In this document: in pieces, positions 1 through 6,162 of the stretch
How the letters are laid out: each line of letters opens with the position of its first letter
Position numbering within the stretch: position 1 is the first letter of the stretch
From: Cloacimonetes bacterium TCS62
GTDB taxonomy: Bacteria; Cloacimonadota; Cloacimonadia; Cloacimonadales; TCS61
Assembly: GCA_001577185.1 (NCBI GenBank)
Contig: LSCM01000074.1
Span: 1-6,725, forward strand
DNA: 6,725 nucleotides
Reading direction: 5' to 3'
Position numbers and translations under genes: made by a program
The notes under the pieces: model-generated
Seen by the model: only the letters and a program-made list of their open reading frames with translations
What the model was told of the DNA's origin: nothing
Databases searched by the model: none

Positions 1-2
1 GA

Positions 3-110
3 TTTGGAAATTTTATTAAATTCTTTGAATAGATAGCAGAAAAATTAGATATTAATTTTTATAACATCCAGAGACCAGAAATACCTTTCAATAAAGACAT
101 TAAACTTTAA
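3..110 (+). pseudogene. Possible 3' remnant of an upstream gene with an in-frame TAG
   Basis: Read from base 3, the plus strand gives nine codons (FGNFIKFFE), a TAG at 30-32, then 25 further sense codons beginning IAEKLDINFYN and a TAA at 108-110. The two parts join into protein-like sequence (charged and amphipathic, with no low complexity), as if one sense codon such as GAG or AAG had become TAG. TAG is an ordinary stop here, since three genes of the downstream operon end with it, so recoding is unlikely. Other readings are that the upstream gene simply ends at TAG 30-32, or in another frame at TAG 34-36 (ending LLNSLNR), with the rest non-coding. The piece is too short to assign a family. 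Confidence 0.3.
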
Positions 111-130
111 ACAACTACAAGATCTCTGGC

Positions 131-187
131 TTAATAGCGCAAAAATAAAAAAAATATATTGACAAAAAGATCCTTGGTGTACTACTT
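131..187 (+). promoter_or_regulatory. Candidate promoter(s) of the GntR-ABC operon
   Basis: A perfect -35 hexamer TTGACA lies at 159-164, but the bases 15 to 18 positions downstream (TACTAC at 180-185, or CTACTT at 182-187) are poor -10 matches. An alternative is TTAATA at 131-136 with a good -10, TATATT, at 155-160, separated by 18 bases. That would start transcription near 167, so the putative operator would lie just downstream of the start. The A-rich tract at 141-154 resembles an UP-like or flexible element. No other promoter-like site is visible inside the operon, where genes are tightly packed. Which pair is used cannot be decided from sequence. Confidence 0.4.
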
Positions 188-199
188 GACCCATACAGT
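176..199 (+). promoter_or_regulatory. Putative YtrA-type operator (TGTA-N12-TACA inverted repeat)
   Basis: GGTGTA at 176-181 and TACAGT at 194-199 form an inverted repeat whose core TGTA/TACA is perfect, with 12 bases between the half-sites. From memory, the Bacillus subtilis YtrA operator is AGTGTA, 13 bases, TACACT. Each half here matches five of six bases, with the spacer one base shorter. The site lies between the -35 candidate and the start codon of the GntR gene, where a repressor would block transcription. Autorepression by the adjacent regulator is therefore the natural reading. Confidence 0.4.
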
Positions 200-217
200 A
201 AAACAGAAGGTGGTTAA

Positions 218-586
218 ATGAAATTTGACGATAGTATTCCTATTTATTTGCAGATAAAAGAGGAGATAGAAAATGCGATTATCTCTGAAGTGATCGAGGA
301 GGATGATGCTATACCTTCAATAAGATCACTAGCACAACAGTACAAAGTAAATCCTCAAACAATATCCAATGCTATCACAGAATTATTGCATGATGGCATA
401 TTATATAAAAAGCGGGGAATTGGTATGTTCGTTGAAACCGGAGCTCACAAAAAATTAATAAATGATAAATCAAAAGAATTTCGAAACAGTGATATTAAAG
501 GGCTAGTATCTAAAGCTCGATCATTAGATGTAAGCAAAGGTAAATTAATAAAATTAATAGAGAAAGAATATGACAAAGGAGAATAG
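218..586 (+). CDS. GntR-family transcriptional regulator, YtrA subfamily
   Basis: This 122-residue protein begins with the GntR winged helix-turn-helix (about residues 5-72): the IPIYLQIKEEI opening, the IPSIRSLAQQYKVNPQTIS recognition region and a wing ending KKRGIGMFV. After it come only about 50 mostly helical, charged residues, too short for an FadR, HutC or MocR effector domain. That length is the hallmark of the YtrA subfamily, in which the short tail mediates dimerisation. The ATG at 218 is preceded by AGAAGGTGG (205-213). The gene is first in the operon, six bases before the ABC ATPase, the usual YtrA arrangement. It is expected to repress its own operon from the inverted repeat at 176-199; the inducer is unknown. 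The family call is firm, but the ligand and targets are inference. Confidence 0.93.
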   Translation: MKFDDSIPIYLQIKEEIENAIISEVIEEDDAIPSIRSLAQQYKVNPQTISNAITELLHDGILYKKRGIGMFVETGAHKKLINDKSKEFRNSDIKGLVSKARSLDVSKGKLIKLIEKEYDKGE

Positions 587-592
587 AAGATC

Positions 593-1441
593 ATGGAAAA
601 TTATATCGAAATTAAGAACTTAACAAAATATTATAAAAAATTCAAAGCCTTAGATCAAGTTTACCTAAATATTCCAAAGGGCAGAATAATTGGTCTTTTA
701 GGAAAAAATGGTGCTGGAAAATCCACTCTGATGCGATGTCTTTTAGGATTCTTAAAGCACAAGGGTAAGATAAAGATCATGAACAATGAAGTTAAAAATC
801 ATCAAGAATCTACTCATAAACAAATGGCCTTTATTCCCGATGTAAATAGTTTGGATGACAGATTAACTGTACGACAAACCATAAATTACGTAGCGGCGTT
901 AAATGATTCCTGGGATCACGAAAAATCTGAGAAGTTATTAAAAGTTAGTGATCTTTCCTTAAAACAAAAAGTAGTAAATTTATCGAAAGGTATGAAGACA
1001 AAATTATATTTATTAATAACACTTTCTCTTGATGTGAAGATTTTGCTTTTAGATGAGCCTACATTAGGCTTAGATATAGTATTCCGTAAAGAGTTTTTTA
1101 ATACTATATTGGGAGAATTTTTTGATGAAACAAAGACAATTCTGATCTCCACGCATCAAGTTGAGGAAGTTGAACATATTCTACAGGATATTATTTTTAT
1201 TGATAAAGGTAAGATACTTCTCCATCAAGATATTTCCAAATTAAAGGATGAACATTCAGTTTTTAATGTAAGTTCTGATAAAAAGGGTTTATTAGAACAA
1301 CATTCTCCTAATGTGATCAGTAATACTTTGGGAAATAGCATGGCTGTTTTGAACTGTGATGTAACAATACCGGATGCAAAAGTATCCAGACCAACATTAT
1401 CAGATATTTTTATGGAAAAGGTGGGAGGAAAGAATGCATAA
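593..1441 (+). CDS. ABC transporter ATP-binding protein (ABC-2 type, YtrB-like)
   Basis: This 282-residue cytoplasmic ATPase energises the permease encoded next. Visible motifs are Walker A GKNGAGKST (37-45), ABC signature LSKGM (130-134), Walker B ILLLDEP with catalytic Glu155 (150-156), D-loop LGLD (158-161) and the switch His188 (STHQ). The signature is SKGM rather than SGGQ, as in many ABC-2 exporter ATPases. The Q-loop region reads FIPDVNSLDDRLTV (80-93) and lacks the usual Gln after the proline, having Asp83 there. The last 80 residues are a variable C-terminal domain. The ATG follows AAAGGAGA (575-582), which overlaps the end of the regulator gene. Substrate cannot be read from sequence; drugs, antimicrobial peptides or lipids are typical of this group when paired with a YtrA regulator. 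Confidence 0.95.
   Translation: MENYIEIKNLTKYYKKFKALDQVYLNIPKGRIIGLLGKNGAGKSTLMRCLLGFLKHKGKIKIMNNEVKNHQESTHKQMAFIPDVNSLDDRLTVRQTINYVAALNDSWDHEKSEKLLKVSDLSLKQKVVNLSKGMKTKLYLLITLSLDVKILLLDEPTLGLDIVFRKEFFNTILGEFFDETKTILISTHQVEEVEHILQDIIFIDKGKILLHQDISKLKDEHSVFNVSSDKKGLLEQHSPNVISNTLGNSMAVLNCDVTIPDAKVSRPTLSDIFMEKVGGKNA
1423..1436 (+). promoter_or_regulatory. Shine-Dalgarno and start codon fixing the permease N-terminus
   Basis: GGGAGG at 1423-1428 stands five bases before the ATG at 1434-1436. An earlier in-frame ATG exists at 1374, but it has no purine-rich sequence upstream and would add 20 polar residues (starting MQKYPDQHYQ) that look like out-of-frame reading of the ATPase gene. The 1434 start gives a short 8-base overlap with the ATPase gene, typical of translational coupling. 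Confidence 0.85.
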
Positions 1442-2282
1442 ATTTAAAGCACTTATGATCAAAGATTGGTTCACTCATAAAAAGATGGTTCTCGTACCTT
1501 TTTGGATAACTCTAGGATTTTATGTTTTTATTCTTTTAGGTGCAGCTGTGGCATATTTTAAAGGAGATATTAATCTACAGCTAAGCAATATTCAAGCTAG
1601 TGAAAATCTAGCAGCAATAAGTTATGTTATTAATTCTGGGATCGTGATATTACCCGGCTTGATCAGCTTGATCTTAACGATAATTTTAACTCAAGGAGCT
1701 CTTAATGAAGATATTCAAAATAACAGTGAATTATTTCATCGCTCTCAACCGGTTTCCATCTGGTTTAGAAGTGGCTCTAAATTTGCCTTTGGAATTGCAT
1801 CGAATTGGTTAGTGTTGATCATAATTGCGCTTATCAATTTTGTTGTGATCAATATTATCTTAGCAATTTTTCAGCAATTCGAATTTTACCCAGCATTTGC
1901 AGGACTTATTCAAACTTTGATAAAATATATGAAACTGGGACTGATCATCGGAAGCTTAGCTTTTTTCTGTTCTTCAATATTCAAAGATAAAGCTTTTTTC
2001 CAAGGATTTGCAATAACTCTAGCAGTACAAATATTATTTCTGATCTTAAATACGATATATCATTGGAACTTACCATTACCATTAAGTTATATTATTGAAT
2101 TGATCAAGAACTCTCCATTACAAGAACTGAATGACGATATAACTATGAAGCAGATGAATTTGTATATTGCAAATAATTGGAAGGTTATGCTTATAAATTG
2201 GAAAACTGTAATACAAATTGTTGTTAGTGGAATGCTATTTACTGCTGGTACTTTGATCTATAAGAATAAAGAAATAAAATAG
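1434..2282 (+). CDS. ABC-2-type transporter permease, six-helix membrane protein
   Basis: With the start at 1434 the protein has 282 residues, opening MHKFKALMIKDWFTHKK, a cytoplasmic amphipathic lead usual in ABC-2 permeases. Six hydrophobic segments can be seen: roughly residues 18-42, 64-92, 117-146, 158-182, 187-210 and 258-276. Between segments 2 and 3 is a cytoplasmic stretch with NEDIQNNSELFHRSQPVS followed by a basic residue and SGSKF, matching the place and style of the coupling region (E...P.S...GK) in this family. The gene overlaps the ATPase gene by 8 bases, so the two subunits are probably made in equal amounts; a homodimeric permease with an ATPase dimer is the expected complex. 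It lacks the extracytoplasmic domain of MacB/FtsX-type permeases. Transport direction is probably export, and the substrate is unknown. Confidence 0.85.
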   Translation: MHKFKALMIKDWFTHKKMVLVPFWITLGFYVFILLGAAVAYFKGDINLQLSNIQASENLAAISYVINSGIVILPGLISLILTIILTQGALNEDIQNNSELFHRSQPVSIWFRSGSKFAFGIASNWLVLIIIALINFVVINIILAIFQQFEFYPAFAGLIQTLIKYMKLGLIIGSLAFFCSSIFKDKAFFQGFAITLAVQILFLILNTIYHWNLPLPLSYIIELIKNSPLQELNDDITMKQMNLYIANNWKVMLINWKTVIQIVVSGMLFTAGTLIYKNKEIK

Positions 2283-2290
2283 GGGGGATT

Positions 2291-3739
2291 ATGAAGAAAA
2301 TTGTACTATTGACCATTTTGTTAATAAACTGCATTATGTTAACCGCAGTTACACAGGGGATATATTATCCAGGTAATAATGTTGCTTTTGAATTTGAAAA
2401 TATCAATATTGATGATATAGAATTCTATGACGGACATGAGATCCAAATACGATATTCTGAAAAAGAAGATCTGGAAATTGAAAAAATAGATAAAAAGATC
2501 ATTTTCAAAGCAAAAGAGATAGTGAAGATAGACTTAGAATTACCGATAAGTAAAACCTACACCTTTACAAAAAGTGGGAAAAAAGTTATCTTTGATGCAC
2601 AAAGTGTAAAAATTCTTGAAGATGATAAAACTGTGATCGAATTTTACAAAAGCGAGATCCTGGTTAATAATGGTGATGAAGAACAATCTATAAAGATCGG
2701 TTCTGATGGTATTTTGGTTAGTGGTGAAGAAGAATACATTGAGATTGGTTCAAAAGGAATAATCGTAGAAAATGAAGATGAATCTAAGCATCTTACAGGT
2801 TTTTGGGGGAAACTACTTGGTGGCTCAATAAAGTGGATCGTAAAATTATCTACTGGATGGATAGGAAAGAATCCAAATTTCATTATAAAACACATAATTA
2901 ATGATGAAAATGATATGGATGGAACCTTTGTAAATATAGATTTATCTGATAAGGGAAAATTTACAAAAGAATTTAACACAACCTATAAACCCAAAAAAGA
3001 CATTGATCTCAATGTTCAGAACCTCAACGGCAGTATTATGATCAAAAGTTGGGATGAAGAGCAGATAGATGTTTCCGCTATGATAAAATCTGATAAATCC
3101 AAAGATGAGCTAGAAAAAGTTAAGATCGAAATCACTGATAATGGTGGATGTACGATCAAGACTGCTAAGAAGAAACCGAATCCAAGAGTTTTTGTAGAAT
3201 ACACTTTAAAAGTTCCCAAGGATGTTCGGCTGCATAATATCAAAACTTCAAATGGAATTGTTCAGATCATGAATTGTGTTGGAGATATGCTGATTAGTTC
3301 TAGTAATGGAAATATAGAAGTCTATGATTCCAAGGGAAGTTTTACTGCTAATACCAGTAATGCGAAAATTGAATTTGTAAATCTGGATGGGCCTGCCAAT
3401 GCACAAACTTCAAATGGAAAAATTCGAGTAGTTAGAACTCCTCAACTAAAAGAAGCATTTACGTCAAATGGTAAAATATTGATAGAACTAGATGAACAGA
3501 TAAGCGATGATATACATCTTTCCACTTCCAATGGAGCAATTAATATTGAGCTTGATCCTTCACTTGATCTTAGTTTGGATGCTACAACAACTAATTCTCA
3601 TATTGATATTGATGATATCGAGATTATGACTTCTGAATTCTCAAATAACAGATTATTGGGGAGAAGAAATCAAGGTGGAAAGAAAATAAGAGCAAAAACT
3701 AGCAATGCAAGAATTAAAATAAGTAAGTTAGAAAAATAA
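2291..3739 (+). CDS. Secreted DUF4097-type beta-helix protein (LiaG-like region)
   Basis: This 482-residue protein has a signal peptide (MKKIVLLTILLINCIMLTAV, cleaved near residue 20). Cys14 is in the hydrophobic core but is preceded by Asn, so this is not a good lipobox. The C-terminal half repeats the pattern [T/S]SN[G/A]-x-I-x-[I/V] with Asn at 246, 321, 339, 357, 375, 393, 414, 435 and 472, the signature of DUF4097 'putative adhesin' beta-helices such as the C-terminal region of LiaG. The N-terminal half is beta-rich and acidic, holds a 16-residue tandem repeat (IGSDGILV at 136-143, IGSKGIIV at 152-159) and a Trp/Lys amphipathic stretch at 168-195. Its own fold is not recognised. The gene begins 8 bases after the permease stop, with AGGGGGGA (2281-2288) sharing bases with that stop. 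It is presumably a periplasmic or surface partner of the transporter; binding function is unproven. Confidence 0.8.
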   Translation: MKKIVLLTILLINCIMLTAVTQGIYYPGNNVAFEFENINIDDIEFYDGHEIQIRYSEKEDLEIEKIDKKIIFKAKEIVKIDLELPISKTYTFTKSGKKVIFDAQSVKILEDDKTVIEFYKSEILVNNGDEEQSIKIGSDGILVSGEEEYIEIGSKGIIVENEDESKHLTGFWGKLLGGSIKWIVKLSTGWIGKNPNFIIKHIINDENDMDGTFVNIDLSDKGKFTKEFNTTYKPKKDIDLNVQNLNGSIMIKSWDEEQIDVSAMIKSDKSKDELEKVKIEITDNGGCTIKTAKKKPNPRVFVEYTLKVPKDVRLHNIKTSNGIVQIMNCVGDMLISSSNGNIEVYDSKGSFTANTSNAKIEFVNLDGPANAQTSNGKIRVVRTPQLKEAFTSNGKILIELDEQISDDIHLSTSNGAINIELDPSLDLSLDATTTNSHIDIDDIEIMTSEFSNNRLLGRRNQGGKKIRAKTSNARIKISKLEK

Positions 3740-3752
3740 TAAGGAGAGAAAG

Positions 3753-6116
3753 ATGAAAAAGATTTTAATTGTTTTAACACTGATTAGTATCTCGGGAGTT
3801 TTGCTAGCATATAATTCGTTAGCAAATACTGATGACTTTATGGCATCGAAAGTAAATCCAGCTGCGATGGGAGTTGGGAATAGTGGTGGAATATCATTTT
3901 TGGGAGTATATGATGAAGATGGAATCTATGAAGATGATTACACCTTGTTTTTTAATTTTGATAATTTTGCCTATGTTTTGGATCAATACGGTAGGCGATC
4001 ATCTCATAGACTGGCTTTATCTGCTCCAATAACTCAGATTAATCCAAATTTGTATATTGGATCTTCTTGGGATTGGAATAATAAGAAATTCAAATCCGGA
4101 AAACTTTCAGAATCAATTTTGTTCCGTCCTACAGATTACTTATCTTTTGGTGTTGTTGGTAATGACCTATTGAATGAGGAAAGAAATTATGATCTTGGAA
4201 TCGCTGTAAGACCTATGTTGCATGATAATAATTGGATAGACAGAATTACACTTACAGCAGATTTCAATTATGATGAAGAAGTTTCCCAACCGATTGTTGG
4301 AATTCAAACAGAATTAGTTGATGGCGTTAAACTTGGTGGTTCATACGATCTGGATAGCGAGGAATTAGGTGTAGATTTTGGCATATCTTTCGGTAATTTT
4401 AGGATGGGCAGTAATATCACAGCAGATAAAGATAAAAAATTCTCACGAGGAGAATATTATTTAAGTTCAACTGATAAGGTATTCCGTACTTTTATTGGAA
4501 AGAAGAAAAATTTCTTTCTCGATTACAAATTGAAAGGGGAGATCTTAGAGAAGAATGTTACACAGAAAATTGGACCATTTTCAATCGTGATGGAAAAAGG
4601 TAAAACATTATCTGGGATCATTAATGAGATCGAGAAACTCAAAACAAACGAAAATGTTAAAGGGCTTGTATTCAAGTCCGGAAATTTTTCTGCTAAGTTT
4701 GCCCAACGTATTGCTCTGAAAAATGCACTGTTAGATTTCAAATCCAGTGGGAAAAAGATCGTATTTTATTATGAGAACATAAGTGGTGCGAATTATGCAT
4801 TTGCAGCTTCTGTTGCTGATGAGATATATCTTAATCCGATTGGTTCTATCGATCTGAAAGGACTTTCGGTAAATATGCCATATTTTAAGAATTTACTGGA
4901 TACTTTAGGCATCGATGTTGTTAATTTGAGAAGCCATGATTTTAAAACAGCTGGAAATGTTTTCAGTGAAGCTCATATGACAGAAGCGGAAAGAGAAACA
5001 TATAGACTTTTATTGGAAGATATCTATAATGAGATCGTAATGATGATCAAAGAGGGAAGAGGTGATAAGCTGAAGAGACCAGTCGTAGAATTGATCGATA
5101 ACGGACCGTATTGGAATGCAGAAAAAGCATTGGAACTTGGCCTCATTGATGGTACGATCTACGAAGATCAACTAAAGAAGAAGGTTAAAGAAAACTATAA
5201 TTCTGCTGAGATAGAAGAAAAGTATAAAAAAAATATTGCTACAACTAAATGGAGTAAACCGAAGAAAGAAAAAATTGCCTTAATTTATGCTGTCGGAAAT
5301 ATTCATTCAGGAAAAGGAATTTCCGGAAAATCAATTGGTTCAAAAACTACTTCAAAAGAGATCAAAAATGCCCGAGAGGATAAGAGTGTGAAGGGTATCA
5401 TTTTACGAGTTGATAGTGGTGGCGGTTCTGCTGTTGCCTCAGATGTTATTGCGCGTGAAATTGAATTATGTAAAACCGGAAAAAATAAAAAACCGGTAAT
5501 AGTATCTATGGGTGGGGCAGCTGCCAGCGGAGGATATTATATTGCTGCAATGGCAGATAAAATAATAGCCCAACCGACTACGATCACTGGTTCGATCGGT
5601 GTGATCGGAATATTTCCTGTTTTTGAACGATTGTACGAAAAGATTCATATCAACTGGGATACTATCAAAAAGGGAAAACATTCTGATTTGGGTTCAACCC
5701 ACAGACAAATGACAAGTGAAGAAAAGGATATAGCAGAAAAGGCAATTCACCATTTTTATGATAGATTCATATCAATAGTTGCTAAAGGTAGAGATATGGA
5801 GACCGAAAAAGTCCATGAAGTTGCACAAGGTAGAGTATGGACTGGCAAACAAGCTCTAAAACGCGGTTTAATAGATGCTTTAGGAGGTATGGATCTGGCA
5901 GTTAAGGAGATGAAGAAGTTAGCATCACTCGATCACGATGTGAAACTTATTGAATTTGAAGGTGATGACATAGATGATTCAATTAAACTAAGCTTGAAAG
6001 CTTCCAATATGATCCCGGAAAGCTTAAGATCTATTTGGGAACTCGGAGCAAAGATGAAACAACTGGATGATGAGAAATATTTGATGATCTTACCATTAGC
6101 ACCAGAATTCAAGTAG
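3753..6116 (+). CDS. sppA: Signal peptide peptidase SppA (S49) with N-terminal barrel-like domain
   Basis: This 787-residue protein has a signal peptide (cleavage near Ala19 or Ala24). Residues about 25-265 follow NPAAMG-type PorV/FadL-like sequence: some 14 short alternating strands, including TDYLSFGVVGNDLLN and YDLGIAVRPM, without a transmembrane helix. From about residue 275 come two S49 domains as in 67K-type SppA. The N-domain carries the catalytic lysine, Lys398 in HDFKTAG, and the C-domain (about 505-770) carries nucleophile Ser592 in AAASGGYY. The 194-residue spacing is close to the 200 of the E. coli Lys209/Ser409 pair. The usual SPGGS motif reads SGGGS (555-559). SppA degrades cleaved signal peptides and other peptides in the envelope. 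E. coli SppA has an N-terminal membrane anchor; here the barrel may instead tether it to the outer membrane. AAGGAGAG (3741-3748) precedes the start, and the gene closes the operon. Protease identity is firm; the barrel is inferred. Confidence 0.93.
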   Translation: MKKILIVLTLISISGVLLAYNSLANTDDFMASKVNPAAMGVGNSGGISFLGVYDEDGIYEDDYTLFFNFDNFAYVLDQYGRRSSHRLALSAPITQINPNLYIGSSWDWNNKKFKSGKLSESILFRPTDYLSFGVVGNDLLNEERNYDLGIAVRPMLHDNNWIDRITLTADFNYDEEVSQPIVGIQTELVDGVKLGGSYDLDSEELGVDFGISFGNFRMGSNITADKDKKFSRGEYYLSSTDKVFRTFIGKKKNFFLDYKLKGEILEKNVTQKIGPFSIVMEKGKTLSGIINEIEKLKTNENVKGLVFKSGNFSAKFAQRIALKNALLDFKSSGKKIVFYYENISGANYAFAASVADEIYLNPIGSIDLKGLSVNMPYFKNLLDTLGIDVVNLRSHDFKTAGNVFSEAHMTEAERETYRLLLEDIYNEIVMMIKEGRGDKLKRPVVELIDNGPYWNAEKALELGLIDGTIYEDQLKKKVKENYNSAEIEEKYKKNIATTKWSKPKKEKIALIYAVGNIHSGKGISGKSIGSKTTSKEIKNAREDKSVKGIILRVDSGGGSAVASDVIAREIELCKTGKNKKPVIVSMGGAAASGGYYIAAMADKIIAQPTTITGSIGVIGIFPVFERLYEKIHINWDTIKKGKHSDLGSTHRQMTSEEKDIAEKAIHHFYDRFISIVAKGRDMETEKVHEVAQGRVWTGKQALKRGLIDALGGMDLAVKEMKKLASLDHDVKLIEFEGDDIDDSIKLSLKASNMIPESLRSIWELGAKMKQLDDEKYLMILPLAPEFK

Positions 6117-6133
6117 TTTTTTTGCAGCTTAAA

Positions 6134-6162
6134 AAGCCCTGTCTTATCTTAAGATGGGGCTT
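6134..6162. terminator. Bidirectional rho-independent terminator
   Basis: AAGCCCTGTCTTA (6134-6146) pairs over all 13 positions with TAAGATGGGGCTT (6150-6162), with two G-U wobbles and a three-base loop (TCT). On the plus strand the stem is followed by AATTTTA, a modest U-tract, 18 bases after the sppA stop. On the minus strand the stem runs into a stretch of five T (GGGCTTTTTAAG), a better tail. It sits between two convergent genes and probably ends both transcripts. The stop codon of the minus-strand gene (6146-6144) is the last part of one stem arm. Confidence 0.88.

Noticed and set aside
68..129. Inverted repeat CCAGAGA / TCTCTGG around the upstream region
   Set aside because: Only 7 base pairs with a 48-base loop and no T-tract. 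It is not convincing as a terminator, operator or riboswitch and could be chance.
916..1152. Minus-strand open frame of 78 codons inside the ATPase gene
   Set aside because: Antisense to well-recognised Walker B and signature coding sequence, no ribosome site and no protein-like features. It is a shadow frame.
1374..1433. Longer permease start at 1374 (extra 20 residues)
   Set aside because: No Shine-Dalgarno sequence, a deep 68-base overlap with the ATPase gene and a polar extension atypical of the family. The ATG at 1434 has a good ribosome site.
1805..1990. Overlapping plus-strand frame of 61 codons inside the permease gene
   Set aside because: It lies within a membrane-protein coding sequence in another frame and has no recognisable features.
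2644..3243. Two minus-strand open frames (111 and 75 codons) inside the DUF4097 gene
   Set aside because: Ser/Phe/Ile-rich antisense translations of the beta-rich gene, without start signals. The plus-strand frame has repeats and a signal peptide.
3753..3830. Lipoprotein signal on SppA or the DUF4097 protein
   Set aside because: SppA has no cysteine near the cleavage site. In the DUF4097 protein Cys14 is preceded by Asn within the hydrophobic core, which does not fit a lipobox.
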